Shown here piece after piece: positions 48,619 to 58,697 of a stretch of 64,000 nucleotides of DNA (position 1 is the stretch's first letter; each line of letters starts with the position of its first letter). A program made the translations under genes and the position numbers. This DNA is from Mucilaginibacter flavus (GTDB lineage Bacteria; Bacteroidota; Bacteroidia; Sphingobacteriales; Sphingobacteriaceae), in NCBI RefSeq assembly GCF_030409315.1, contig NZ_JAUFPS010000094.1:1-64000 (forward strand), read 5' to 3'. Below the pieces are notes generated by a model. That model searched no databases. It was not told where the DNA came from and saw only the letters and a list, made by a program, of their open reading frames with translations.

Positions 48619-51287
48619 GCAGCCTTTTAAAAACTGCCGGGGTATTCATATTTTGGATGCTCATAGGTGTGGTATGCCTTGGCCAAAGCATAAAAGGTAC
48701 CGTTACCGATAGCCTGGGTAAGCCCTTAAGCTTTGCGGGCATCAATCTCAAAAATAGTAATAATTTAATTATAGCTTACGCAACAAGCGGTTCAACCGGT
48801 ACTTACAGCTTACAGGTGCCTGCCGATGCCGGTAAAGATGGCCTTATGCTTGAAGTAAGCTGCATAGGCTTTAAAAAAGCTGTAAAACCTATAACTGGTT
48901 TTACAGCACCTTGTAACTTTAAACTATCAACCGCGGTGCATCAGTTAAAGGATGTAATTGTAAAAGATAAGCGGCCAAGGCTGCGCGTTAATGGCGATAC
49001 CTTAAGTTATAAGGTATCAGACTTTAGCAGCCCGCAGGATAGGGTTATTGGCGATGTGATCAAAAAACTGCCCGGGATTGATGTGGCCAAAGATGGTAAG
49101 ATAAGTTATAACGGTAAGGCTATATCAAACCTGTACATCGGCGGCGATAACTTGCTGGATGATAAATACAACATTGCAACCAACAGTATTCCCAACGGCG
49201 TGGTTGACCAGGTGCAGGTGATGCAAAACCATCAGCCTATAAAAATGCTGAAAGATAAAGTGGTAAGCGATGATGTGGCTTTAAATCTCACCATAAAAAA
49301 AGATGCCAAACTGCAATTGGTGGGCCAGGAAATCGTAGGGGCGGGGCTGCCCAATAAATACTACGAGGATTTAAACGCCATGATGTTTAAAGATAAATAC
49401 AAGGCTATCAACTACCTCAAAGGCAACAATACAGGTGTTGACGTAGCGGGCGACCTGGTATCACATAACCTGGGCGATTACCTGCAACGTGTAGATAATG
49501 ATAAGCCCGGCACTGTACTATCCCTGGGTACAGCCGGCGATCCGGATTTGCCGCGTAATCGGTATTTGTTCAATCAATCGGGCATTTTGAATTTGAATAA
49601 CCTCATCAACCTTAAAAAAGATGTGCAGCTGCGGGCCAATATTTCTTACCTGCGGGATAGTCAGCATCAGGATTACCGACGTTTAAGCGAGGTGTATTTG
49701 CCGGGTGATACCGTTAGGTACACCGAGGTACAGCACAATAAACGCCGCCCCGATTTGCTGCACGCCCAGTTTGTGGTGAACATCAACAGCAGTAAATACT
49801 ATTTAAATGATAACCTGGTAGCCGACTATAGCCATAACACGGCTTACTCCAACCTGATAACTAATGGTAATCCTGTTAATCAAACTTTTAAAGATAATCT
49901 GTCCGATTTTTCGAATGATTTTAACTTTATGCAAACCTTTAAATCAAATAACATTGTGGAGGTTTATAGCTATGTTAATCGTTCAACCGAGCCAGAGAAC
50001 AGGGTAATTGATCCAAACCTAAACCCCGATATTTTTAATAAGGGTGTTAATTACTCGCTGCTTACCCAAAATGTAAATATCCCCAGCTGGTTTACCAATA
50101 ACTATGTTTCGTACAAAATACCGGGGCAATATGTTACCCAAAGTTTTAAGGCGGGTTTTAGTTTGCAATCGCAAAAACTGAATAGTGCTCTGGGGGTTAC
50201 ACAGCTTAATAACGCAAACAACCTGGTATCTGATAGTACCCGCAACGCTTTAAACTGGAGGCGCAGTAAATTATATGCCGAGGCCGATTATGATATACCG
50301 GGCAGCATCCTCAAAATTAACGTAGGCTTACCACTTAGTTTGCAGCAAACCCATTATTATGATGATTCCTTCGGGCTGGATAACCGCCTTAACCGCTTGT
50401 ATTTTAATCCCCATTTATCGGTTAAGTATCAAAGCGGTATAGAAAACTATTTTACGCTCAATTACAATTTGCGCAATAATATTGGTAACATTCAGGATGT
50501 TTACCGGGGATATGTGCTTACCAATTACCGAACATTGTACGCCAACAGCGCCGATTTAACCGAGCGTCAATCTCAAAGCGCAGGCCTGGGCTTCAACTAT
50601 CGCAAGGCTATTACCTTGTTCTTTTTTAGTTTAAATGCGGCTTACAGTCATGTTTACGCCAATAACATCGCGTCGAGCGTTTTAACCAACAACCTGCAGC
50701 AGCGCATTGTACTGCCTTTTGATAATAATATGGATACCTGGACCTTTAGCGGCTATGTAAGCAAATACAACTTTGATTTGCGCACCACCTTCAGCGCCGG
50801 GGCATCGTGGCAAACCACCAGGCTTAACCAAATTCAAAACGGACTTATTTTGCCTTTTAACACCATAGCCCAAAATGTTAACATTGGTGCCGATACCAAG
50901 GTAAGCGATAAGATTACGTTTAATTACAAGGCCGATTATGGGCAAACCACCAGTAAATCAACAGCGATAGCTTCAAGTTCCAAATTTCAGCGCCTTATTC
51001 AAACAGCGGCTGTAAATTATAACCCGCTCAATACGTTGTTCTTTGTTGTATCTGGCGATCATTATTACACCCATCAGCAGCAGGCTAATGATTTGAAATA
51101 CTTTTTTGCCGATGCGATTATCCGCTACAAATTCACCAAAACAAAAATAGACCTGGAACTGAGCGCGCAAAACCTGTTCAATGTTAAAAACTACACCGCG
51201 CTGTATTTATCGGCCAATGTTTTTACCAGCAGCTCGTACAACATACCGGGCCGCATGATGCTGGCAAAGGTGATGTTTAACTTATAA
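48615..51287 (+). CDS. TonB-receptor-like outer-membrane beta-barrel protein with CarboxypepD domain
   Basis: This 890-residue protein has a signal peptide at about 1-24 (ending VVCLGQ). An N-terminal carboxypeptidase-regulatory-like domain (about 25-105, SIKGTVTDSLGKPLSFAGI) leads to a plug-like region with IGDVIKKLPGIDV and SNLYIGGDNLLDD, then a long beta barrel ending LAKVMFNL. It is shorter than SusC transporters and lacks the SusC linker; it belongs to the outer-membrane protein group usually seen with GLPGLI proteins. It is coupled to the GLPGLI gene and presumably forms one envelope system with it; the cargo is unknown. Confidence 0.85.
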   Translation: MSSLLKTAGVFIFWMLIGVVCLGQSIKGTVTDSLGKPLSFAGINLKNSNNLIIAYATSGSTGTYSLQVPADAGKDGLMLEVSCIGFKKAVKPITGFTAPCNFKLSTAVHQLKDVIVKDKRPRLRVNGDTLSYKVSDFSSPQDRVIGDVIKKLPGIDVAKDGKISYNGKAISNLYIGGDNLLDDKYNIATNSIPNGVVDQVQVMQNHQPIKMLKDKVVSDDVALNLTIKKDAKLQLVGQEIVGAGLPNKYYEDLNAMMFKDKYKAINYLKGNNTGVDVAGDLVSHNLGDYLQRVDNDKPGTVLSLGTAGDPDLPRNRYLFNQSGILNLNNLINLKKDVQLRANISYLRDSQHQDYRRLSEVYLPGDTVRYTEVQHNKRRPDLLHAQFVVNINSSKYYLNDNLVADYSHNTAYSNLITNGNPVNQTFKDNLSDFSNDFNFMQTFKSNNIVEVYSYVNRSTEPENRVIDPNLNPDIFNKGVNYSLLTQNVNIPSWFTNNYVSYKIPGQYVTQSFKAGFSLQSQKLNSALGVTQLNNANNLVSDSTRNALNWRRSKLYAEADYDIPGSILKINVGLPLSLQQTHYYDDSFGLDNRLNRLYFNPHLSVKYQSGIENYFTLNYNLRNNIGNIQDVYRGYVLTNYRTLYANSADLTERQSQSAGLGFNYRKAITLFFFSLNAAYSHVYANNIASSVLTNNLQQRIVLPFDNNMDTWTFSGYVSKYNFDLRTTFSAGASWQTTRLNQIQNGLILPFNTIAQNVNIGADTKVSDKITFNYKADYGQTTSKSTAIASSSKFQRLIQTAAVNYNPLNTLFFVVSGDHYYTHQQQANDLKYFFADAIIRYKFTKTKIDLELSAQNLFNVKNYTALYLSANVFTSSSYNIPGRMMLAKVMFNL

Positions 51288-51794
51288 TCAATCTGTTTTA
51301 TGTGCCAATGGAAAAGGCTGCTGCGGTACAGCGATAGGGAAGGCCCCTTCATGTTTAGATTGCTTCATCACCAGCGTAGTTTGCACCGAACCAATGGCCA
51401 TAATGCCAAACAGCTCGTGCATTAAAAACTCGTGATAAGCGGCAAGGTCTTTAACGGCTACTTTAAGTATAAAATCATACATGCCGGTCATGTGGTAACA
51501 TTCCAATACCTCGGGCAGGCGAATGATGGCCTGCTCAAAAAGGCTTAAGCTGTCCTTTGAGTGGTCTTTAAGCTGCACGTGGGTAAAGGCCATTAGGCCG
51601 CGGCCTATTTTCTCGGGATCAAGCACAGCTACATACCGTTTAATAAAACCCTCATCTTCCAGGCGTTTAATGCGGCGGTGGATGGGCGAGGCTGTTTTAT
51701 GCAGCTTTTCGGCTATTTCCTGGTTGGTAAACCGGGCGTTTTCCTGTAATATTTTCAGGATGCTGATGTCGGTATGGTCGAGCATTTGATACAT
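51288..51794 (-). CDS. Lrp/AsnC-family transcriptional regulator (second)
   Basis: This 168-residue DNA-binding protein has a winged HTH (about 8-58, NARFTNQEIAEKLHKT) and RAM domain (about 68-155). It is clearly related to the 8087 regulator, and a start at Met4 would match it better. It is divergent, 155 bp, from a threonine 3-dehydrogenase gene, the textbook position for a regulator of amino-acid catabolism. It is convergent with the outer-membrane gene, whose stop abuts this stop. Confidence 0.92.
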   Translation of the reverse strand: MYQMLDHTDISILKILQENARFTNQEIAEKLHKTASPIHRRIKRLEDEGFIKRYVAVLDPEKIGRGLMAFTHVQLKDHSKDSLSLFEQAIIRLPEVLECYHMTGMYDFILKVAVKDLAAYHEFLMHELFGIMAIGSVQTTLVMKQSKHEGAFPIAVPQQPFPLAHKTD

Positions 51795-51949
51795 GGTTGT
51801 AAAAATATGCTAATTGTAAATGAAACTCAATCGCTGTTGCAATAAAATTCTAATAAAAATTATTTAATTGGATTTTTATATCAATTATTTCTGTTTTGTG
51901 TTATTTAATTGTGCTTATGTTGAATTTTACAGCAAATATTTACCGCTGT

Positions 51950-52927
51950 ATGAATTTGAAAGAAACAATCCTGGTAACCGGCGCTTGCGGCCAAATTGGT
52001 ACCGAACTGGTTAAGGCCCTTCGCCAAAAATATGGTAAGGATAGCGTTATTGCTACCGATATCAGGGAGGTTACAGAGGCGCTTTGTTCCGATGGTCCGT
52101 ATTTTAAATTGGATGTTTTAGATAAGTACGCGCTGGAGAAACTTACCATCGACCTTCATGTTACCCATATATATCACCTGGCCGCTGTATTATCTGCCAA
52201 CGGCGAAAAAAATCCTTTAGGTTCATGGGATCTGAATATGAAAAGCCTGTTGAATGTGCTTGAAGTTGCCCGTGCCGAGAACCTGAAACAGGTATTTTGG
52301 CCAAGCAGCATCGCGGTTTTTGGACCGGACGCGCCTAAAGAACTTTGCGGACAGGATGCCTCAACGCTGCCAACTACGGTGTACGGCATTAGCAAAATAG
52401 CAGGTGAGCATTGGTGCAGGTATTATAATGAGCAATACGGTTTAGATGTGCGCAGCATTCGCTACCCAGGCTTAATCAGCTACTCAGCGCAAGCAGGGGG
52501 CGGTACAACAGATTACGCGGTTGACATTTACCACCAGGCGTTAAAAAGCGGCCGGTACCAATGTTTTTTAAGCGAGGAAACCCGCTTGCCCATGATGTAC
52601 ATGCCCGATGCGGTAAGGGCCACGCTGGAGTTGATGGACGCACCATCAGAAAATATCACCATCCGCGGTTCATATAACCTTGCCGGCTTAAGCTTTAATC
52701 CGGCAGAATTGGCTGCAACCATCACCAATCAGCTGCCCGATTTTAAAATTACCTACCAGCCGGATGCACGCCAGCAAATTGCCAACAGCTGGCCAGGTTC
52801 AATAGATGATACCCCGGCAAAAACAGATTGGAACTGGAAACCCGAATATGACGTTTACAGCATGACTACCGATATGCTGCAGCATTTGGCCGAAACCTAT
52901 CATGCAGAAGCGTTACAAAGCAAATAG
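51950..52927 (+). CDS. L-threonine 3-dehydrogenase, SDR (epimerase-like) type
   Basis: From the ATG at 51950 this is 325 residues. The Rossmann NAD motif GACGQIG is near residue 11, the catalytic YGISK (Tyr, Lys) near 147, and a preceding SIAVFGP strand-end carries the active Ser. Short-chain-type threonine dehydrogenases, first described in Bacteroidota, oxidise threonine to 2-amino-3-oxobutyrate. It lies opposite an Lrp regulator. A nucleotide-sugar epimerase is the alternative; the context favours threonine. A strong terminator follows at 52958-52996. Confidence 0.8.
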   Translation: MNLKETILVTGACGQIGTELVKALRQKYGKDSVIATDIREVTEALCSDGPYFKLDVLDKYALEKLTIDLHVTHIYHLAAVLSANGEKNPLGSWDLNMKSLLNVLEVARAENLKQVFWPSSIAVFGPDAPKELCGQDASTLPTTVYGISKIAGEHWCRYYNEQYGLDVRSIRYPGLISYSAQAGGGTTDYAVDIYHQALKSGRYQCFLSEETRLPMMYMPDAVRATLELMDAPSENITIRGSYNLAGLSFNPAELAATITNQLPDFKITYQPDARQQIANSWPGSIDDTPAKTDWNWKPEYDVYSMTTDMLQHLAETYHAEALQSK

Positions 52928-52957
52928 TTTGTTTTATATTACTCTTTAACAGATATC

Positions 52958-52996
52958 AAACTCCCGCCGGCAAAAACCGACGGGAGTTTTCTTTTT
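52958..52996 (+). terminator. Rho-independent terminator after the threonine dehydrogenase gene
   Basis: AAACTCCCG-CCGG pairs with CCG-A-CGGGAGTTT around a CAAAAA loop and ends in a T-rich tail (TTTTCTTTTT). It is 30 bp past the stop codon. Confidence 0.9.
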
Positions 52997-53123
52997 CATG
53001 CTATCGTACCGGAGGAGGCTTATGGTTGCTACATTTGCTATATTGGTATATGATTTGTAAAGTGTCGGGCTTAATGGCTTGTTGATCTGTTTACATACCT
53101 TTAAGCTCACCGCTAAAAACACA

Positions 53124-55376
53124 ATGAAGAAGCTTTTAATTACAGTTTATTTTATAATTATTGGCTGCTTTTGCTGCTACGGGCAAACAACAGGTCCTGC
53201 TTATTTAAAAACGCTGCAAACCGCGCTTCAACAAAGCCGGGCTGATACTGGCCGCTTGCGCATTTTAAATAAGCTTGGTAATTATTACATATTACGCAAT
53301 TACCTTGAACGTAAGTCATATTATCTTGATAGCGCCCTTGTTAATTTGCAAAAGGCTATCGCTTTAAGCACGCAACTCCATTTAGATACCGGTGCTTACG
53401 GTAAAAATGAAAACGAAATTTTGCTTGGTAAGGCCTATATGGCTCTTGATGATACCGCTAAAGGTAAATTGCATTACATGATTGCAATTAATTACTACCA
53501 CAACCATCATAATCCCTTGTCAGAAGTTAAAACATGGAGTTACCTGGGTGATACCTATATATATCACAGCTACCCTGTTGAGCAACGGGAATCATATCTC
53601 AAAGCAATTGAAATAGCCAAAAGGTATCACTACATTGATAGGGAGATTGAGCTTAGATATAAACTGGCAGCGATATTTTTTTCAGATGCTAAGTATGATG
53701 AAGCTATTGCAGCTTGTAAAAATATCCTGCACGATTTTCCCGACCGCCCATCAAGCGAAGTGGATGAATTAGACCAGGTTTATTGGTTGCTGGCTGCAAC
53801 TTACCGTTACAAAGGGAGCCTTAATAAGGCTTTATACTATGGTTTGGAATGCATCAGGTGTATGGAACTACATCATGAAAATTATTGGAATGATAAATTT
53901 TACGGAGAGCTGGCGCAGATTTATGATGATTTGGGACAGACAGAAAAAAGCATTTTTTGGTACAAAAAAGCTTTAGCAATACGGGAAAATAAAGACACGC
54001 AAGAAGAATATATTTACAGAACAGTTGCTTTTATTGTACAGGGTTTAATAAAGCTGGGCAAAAGCAAGGAGGCACTTGAAGAAATAACAGCGCTTGAACG
54101 CCGAAGAGCACCCGTAACGCCATTGGGCAGCGCCGTTGTTTATCAGTCAAAAGCATATTGTTATGAAGCTTTAAAAAATTATCCCTTAGCCGAAAGCAAT
54201 TACCTCAAAATGATTAGGTTGTATCAAACCAGCATCAGCATCACCGAAATTACTGCAATTGCTTTTTATGATATCAGCCGGTTTTATGTGGAGCAAAAGC
54301 GCTATGCCGACGCTGCGAAATACCTTAACGATACCGTGAGCGGGCACCTTACTTTAAGCGTAAATAAAAATTTCCAGTATTTATATTTCAAGGTCGATTC
54401 GGCTTCTGGTCGGTATATAGATGCAATGCGTCATTTTGGTAATTACAAAGCTTTAAATGATTCTATGTTCAATATCACCAAAAGCAAGCAGATTGAAGAA
54501 TTGCAGATAAAGTATGAAACCGATAAAAAGGAAAACGATATCAGGGTTTTACAAAAGGACAGAGCCGACCAGCAGGATAAGGTAATACAAGCCAACAGGG
54601 TGCGTAATTTAACATTATGTGGCACTTTACTGCTCCTGTTAACCCTTGGTTTACTTTACAATAGCTACAGGATCAATCAAAAGAAAACAAAGGAAATTGA
54701 CATTAAAAACAATACGCTTGGTTTGCTGATAGATGAGAAAGATGAGCTGTTGGCCGAAAAGGAAGATTTGATTAAGGAAATTCATCATAGGGTAAAAAAT
54801 AACCTGCAAATTGTGATGGCCTTGTTGCAGCGCCAATCAACGTTTATAACTAATGAAGATGCGCTGCTGGCTATCAGGGATAGCGAACACCGGATGCATT
54901 CTATAGCGCTTATTCATCAAAAGCTTTACCAGACCGATAGTTTCACCATTGTTAATATGGTTGAGTATATTGATGAATTGACAGGTTATTTGCGCGATAG
55001 CTATGATTTGGGCAACCAGGTACAGTTTGAAAAACATGTTGAAGATGTTGAACTGGAGTTAAATATAGCTGTGCCACTGGGACTTATTTTAAACGAAGCT
55101 ATTACCAATGCTATAAAATACGGGTTTACCGATACACAAAAAGGAACTATTTTTATTGCCTTAAACCAGGTTGCAGATCATGCTTATGTGCTTAAGATAA
55201 GTGACAACGGCGGCGGGCTCCCAGATGACTTCGACATCAAAAAGAATAGCTCGATGGGCTTTAACCTCATGACCGGTCTTAGTAAACAAGTTGGCGGAAG
55301 TTTTAAAATTGAAGGCGAAAACGGAGTTGTTATCACTATAGATTTCAGAACAGACCAGGGTGCTAAAGTGATTTGA
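53124..55376 (+). CDS. TPR-sensor histidine kinase, HisKA_2/HWE type
   Basis: From the ATG at 53124 this is 750 residues. Signal peptide (about 1-20, ending CCYGQ), periplasmic TPR repeats (about 30-440), a transmembrane helix (about 494-513), a coiled coil, then the phospho-acceptor helix EIHHRVKNNLQ (His 554/555) and an ATPase domain with N-box LILNEAITNAIKYGF and G-box SDNGGGLPDD. HisKA_2 kinases phosphorylate a partner receiver. No response regulator is adjacent; the single-domain receiver at 7.2 kb is a speculative partner. The ligand is unknown. Confidence 0.9.
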   Translation: MKKLLITVYFIIIGCFCCYGQTTGPAYLKTLQTALQQSRADTGRLRILNKLGNYYILRNYLERKSYYLDSALVNLQKAIALSTQLHLDTGAYGKNENEILLGKAYMALDDTAKGKLHYMIAINYYHNHHNPLSEVKTWSYLGDTYIYHSYPVEQRESYLKAIEIAKRYHYIDREIELRYKLAAIFFSDAKYDEAIAACKNILHDFPDRPSSEVDELDQVYWLLAATYRYKGSLNKALYYGLECIRCMELHHENYWNDKFYGELAQIYDDLGQTEKSIFWYKKALAIRENKDTQEEYIYRTVAFIVQGLIKLGKSKEALEEITALERRRAPVTPLGSAVVYQSKAYCYEALKNYPLAESNYLKMIRLYQTSISITEITAIAFYDISRFYVEQKRYADAAKYLNDTVSGHLTLSVNKNFQYLYFKVDSASGRYIDAMRHFGNYKALNDSMFNITKSKQIEELQIKYETDKKENDIRVLQKDRADQQDKVIQANRVRNLTLCGTLLLLLTLGLLYNSYRINQKKTKEIDIKNNTLGLLIDEKDELLAEKEDLIKEIHHRVKNNLQIVMALLQRQSTFITNEDALLAIRDSEHRMHSIALIHQKLYQTDSFTIVNMVEYIDELTGYLRDSYDLGNQVQFEKHVEDVELELNIAVPLGLILNEAITNAIKYGFTDTQKGTIFIALNQVADHAYVLKISDNGGGLPDDFDIKKNSSMGFNLMTGLSKQVGGSFKIEGENGVVITIDFRTDQGAKVI

Positions 55377-55812
55377 TTAACGTGTTTAATCTTAACACAA
55401 CCGGAAAGTCATTTTCAACGCACACCACTATTTTTGGCTGAAGCCACCCTTTATGATTATTTCTATCATCCGTTGGCTAAAGCTAAAAACGGCAATGAAT
55501 TAGAAGTGTATACTTCATAACCCTCTGGAAATTCATTGCCGGCCCATTTATGGGGCGGATAGAATAGATAGACAAGCTGGCTTTAGCCGAACCGGATCGT
55601 TTATTTTCTAAAAGGCAATGTTATGATAAAATAAGGGCCTCCTCGTTGTTTGCTAACGATATGCCGTTGTTTTGTGTTTCAGCATTATTAGTCGCCGTAA
55701 ACTTAACAGTACCGTTTTTTGTTTTTTGTAAAATAGCCAATGTCACAATCTTGGTATCAACTTGTAGTTTAGGCGCGTTGTTGATACCTTTCTACCTGTT
55801 ATTTTAAATCTT
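55377..55812. repeat. Intergenic repeat with GGCTTTAGCC palindromes (second copy)
   Basis: TTGGCTGAAGCCA near 55435, TTGGCTAAAGC near 55473 and GGCTTTAGCC near 55579 flank ATTCATTGCCGGCCCATTTATGGGGCGG (55531-55558). That sequence is the inverse of the 45580-45607 28-mer with one change. No gene is seen in the remaining sequence up to 55812. Confidence 0.8.
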
Positions 55813-57444
55813 ATGAAACTGACCCAAACTGCTAAGATCTCATTGATCCTGGTGCTATCGTTATCCGCCTACCGTGGCGTTGCCCAGCAATTGAAATTAA
55901 GTGCCGAAGTTGAAACTGGTCTAAGCAAAGTTGATACCGCGCAATTTAAGGCTGATATTGCTTACCTGGCCGATGATAAGCTGAAAGGCAGGGCGCCTGG
56001 TACCGAAGGTTTTCAAATGGCGGTTGATTATGTGGTTGGCCGGCTAAAAGGCTTGGGTGTAAAGCCGGCCGGCGAAAACGGCACCTGGTTACAGCAGGTA
56101 AAATTTCGTAAGGCTTTTGTTCAGAATGGAGCACTTTCCATAACCAGTAATTCTCAGTCACTCAAAGCGGGTGTTGATTACGTGATTATGCCTAATCCTT
56201 ATCTTCCCGATGTTAAGCTGAGCGGCCAATTGGCATTTGCAGGTTACGGGGCCAGCGAGCCGGAGTTAGGGTATGATGATTATGCCGGTTTGGATGTAAA
56301 AGGCAAAATAGTGCTGGTTACACGCGGCGCGCCCGATAAATTCTCCTCTTCGGTATCGGCACATACCATGAATGCAACCACCATATTAAAGGCCGCGGCA
56401 GATCATGGCGCGATTGGGGTTATCATTTGCTCTGTCGATTCTACGTCGCGTTTAAATAGTCCGAAAAGCGGGACTTACAGTGTCAAGAATACAGATGGCT
56501 CGGTAGCTATCTCCAGAACTTATTATTCGGCACAGGTTAAAGTGTTGGGTTTATTTAATTACGCTTTGTTTAATTCGTTGCTACAGCAATCGGGCAAAAC
56601 AATGGCGGCGGTACTGGCGGCAATAAAAGGTGGTGAGCCAAATTCATTCGCCATCAACAGCAGCGCCGATATTGCTTATACCTCAACTTACCAGGATTTG
56701 ATTAGCTATAACGTTGTAGGCAAAATTGAAGGATCGGACAAAAAACTGAAAAACGAATATGTAGTACACAGCGCGCATTTAGATCACCTGGGCATTGGTA
56801 AACCTGTTGAGGGCGATTCTGTGTATAACGGCGCGCATGATAATGCATCGGGTGTGGCAAGTGTGTTAGGGATTGCCAAAATATACAATGGCATTAAACA
56901 TAAACCTAAGCGATCTATCCTTGCCGTATTGCTAACCGGCGAGGAACTTGGCGATTTAGGTTCGGGTTATTTTACATCGCACCCAACAGTGCCGGTTAAA
57001 AGTATTGTGGCCGATGTTAACACCGATATGCCCACCATTATAGCGCCACTACTTTCTGTTACCGCTTTGGGTGCCGAGCACTCTTCACTGGCTACCCAGG
57101 TTGATGAGGCTGCGGGTTACCTTAACTTGAGTGTTGAGCCAGATCCCGAACCCAAACAAGCCCGTTTTACCCGAAGCGATCAATATAGCTTTGTAGTTAA
57201 CGGCATACCGGCCCTGCATATCAAATACGGCAGCAAAACGGCCGACGGTAAAAATAATCTGAACGATTTTGTAGCCAAATGGCGCGCCAAATACTACCAC
57301 AAACCGCAGGACGATATTAATGGTATTTTTGATTTTGCCGCCGGTAAAAAGTATGCCCAGCTCAACTTTTTAATAGGTTACCTGGTAGCGCAGGATGATG
57401 CCCGGCCAACCTGGAACAAGGGCGATATTTTTGAGGTTAAGTAA
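55813..57444 (+). CDS. Secreted M28-family zinc peptidase
   Basis: This 543-residue protein has a signal peptide at about 1-24 (ending RGVAQQ) and a PA domain insert (about 110-250). Metal-ligand motifs of M28 appear in order: HSAHLDHLG (His), NGAHDNASG (Asp), GEELGDLGS (Glu pair), DVNTDMP (Asp) and a late YYHKPQDD (His). It is an aminopeptidase or carboxypeptidase acting outside the cytoplasm. The gene is single, between a repeat and threonine synthase. Confidence 0.93.
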   Translation: MKLTQTAKISLILVLSLSAYRGVAQQLKLSAEVETGLSKVDTAQFKADIAYLADDKLKGRAPGTEGFQMAVDYVVGRLKGLGVKPAGENGTWLQQVKFRKAFVQNGALSITSNSQSLKAGVDYVIMPNPYLPDVKLSGQLAFAGYGASEPELGYDDYAGLDVKGKIVLVTRGAPDKFSSSVSAHTMNATTILKAAADHGAIGVIICSVDSTSRLNSPKSGTYSVKNTDGSVAISRTYYSAQVKVLGLFNYALFNSLLQQSGKTMAAVLAAIKGGEPNSFAINSSADIAYTSTYQDLISYNVVGKIEGSDKKLKNEYVVHSAHLDHLGIGKPVEGDSVYNGAHDNASGVASVLGIAKIYNGIKHKPKRSILAVLLTGEELGDLGSGYFTSHPTVPVKSIVADVNTDMPTIIAPLLSVTALGAEHSSLATQVDEAAGYLNLSVEPDPEPKQARFTRSDQYSFVVNGIPALHIKYGSKTADGKNNLNDFVAKWRAKYYHKPQDDINGIFDFAAGKKYAQLNFLIGYLVAQDDARPTWNKGDIFEVK

Positions 57445-57500
57445 TAAATAAATTTAGGGGTAAAGGCATCGGTTTGATGTGTACAAGCGTATAGTTATTA

Positions 57501-58697
57501 ATGATTAGTGATATTGAAACAGAAACAGGAAGCCTGTTATTAAATTTAACCTGCCCCGAATGTGGTACGGTGCATGTTGCCCACATGGTAAATACAGTTT
57601 GTAGTAATGAAAGCTGCAAATCAACCTTGTTTGCCGCTTATAACTTAAATTTTGTTCCCGATAAATCGGTGTTATTAAACCGCCCGGCAACGATGTGGCG
57701 CTACCGCGAATTTTTGCCGGTGTTAAGCGAAAAAAATATTGTTACTCTTGGCGAAGGTTTTACACCGATGATCCCGGTTGAAAATTTGAAACAATTTACC
57801 GGGGATAATGAGGTAGTTTGGAAAGATGAATCGGGCAATCCAACTGGCTCGTTTAAAGCAAGGGGACTAAGTGCGGCCGTATCAAAAACAAAAGAATTGG
57901 GTATTAAAACTATTGCCACGCCAACGGCAGGTAACGCTGGTGGCGCTTTGGCTGCTTACGCGGCAAGGGCTGGCATCAAAGCTATTGTATACATGCCCAG
58001 GCAAACCCCAAAAGTATTTAAAGATGAATGCCGCCTTTATGGAGCCGGTTTAGTGGAGATAGATGGCAACATCAGCGATTGCGGTCGGCTGGTAAACGAG
58101 CAGGCCATAGTCAATGGCTGGTTCCAGGTATCCACCTTAAAAGAACCTTACCGGCTGGAAGGCAAAAAAACGATGGGCTACGAAATTGCCGAGCAGTTTA
58201 GCTGGCAGCTGCCCGACGTGATCCTTTACCCAACAGGCGGTGGCACCGGTTTAATTGGTATGTGGAAGGCTTTTAATGAGTTGGAACAATTAGGGTGGAT
58301 AGGCAGCAAACGCCCGCGCATGGTGGCCGTACAATCTGAAAGTTGCAACGGCATTGTAACCGCCTTTAACGCCGGTTTGCCTGTATCTGAGTTTGCCGAT
58401 GGTGGCTTTACCATTGCCAACGGCTTGCGTGTACCCAAACCCTACGCTGATAAACAGATCCTGAAAGTGATAACCGAAAGCCGCGGAACCGCGCTTACCA
58501 TTAGCGATGAATTAATGGGGCTTGCCGTAAAGGAAATAGCCCGAAATGAAGGTATGTTGATAGCGCCCGAAGGCGCGGCCCTGTGGCAGGCCTTCAAAAA
58601 ACTCAAAGCCAGCCAATGGATAAAGCCCGGCGAAAAGGTGCTGATGATTAACACTGGAAGCGGATACAAATACCTGGAAAATATTGTGATTGATTGA
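57501..58697 (+). CDS. thrC: Threonine synthase
   Basis: This 398-residue PLP enzyme converts O-phosphohomoserine to threonine. An N-terminal zinc-ribbon-like segment (CPECGTVH and a later SNESCKSTL) is followed by the PLP-lysine motif SGNPTGSFKARG with K119 and the phosphate-binding loop PTGGGTGLIG. The length is normal for the class of threonine synthases with the ribbon. Cysteate synthase is a close relative, but the simplest call is threonine synthase. It lies 5 kb from threonine dehydrogenase. Confidence 0.85.
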   Translation: MISDIETETGSLLLNLTCPECGTVHVAHMVNTVCSNESCKSTLFAAYNLNFVPDKSVLLNRPATMWRYREFLPVLSEKNIVTLGEGFTPMIPVENLKQFTGDNEVVWKDESGNPTGSFKARGLSAAVSKTKELGIKTIATPTAGNAGGALAAYAARAGIKAIVYMPRQTPKVFKDECRLYGAGLVEIDGNISDCGRLVNEQAIVNGWFQVSTLKEPYRLEGKKTMGYEIAEQFSWQLPDVILYPTGGGTGLIGMWKAFNELEQLGWIGSKRPRMVAVQSESCNGIVTAFNAGLPVSEFADGGFTIANGLRVPKPYADKQILKVITESRGTALTISDELMGLAVKEIARNEGMLIAPEGAALWQAFKKLKASQWIKPGEKVLMINTGSGYKYLENIVID

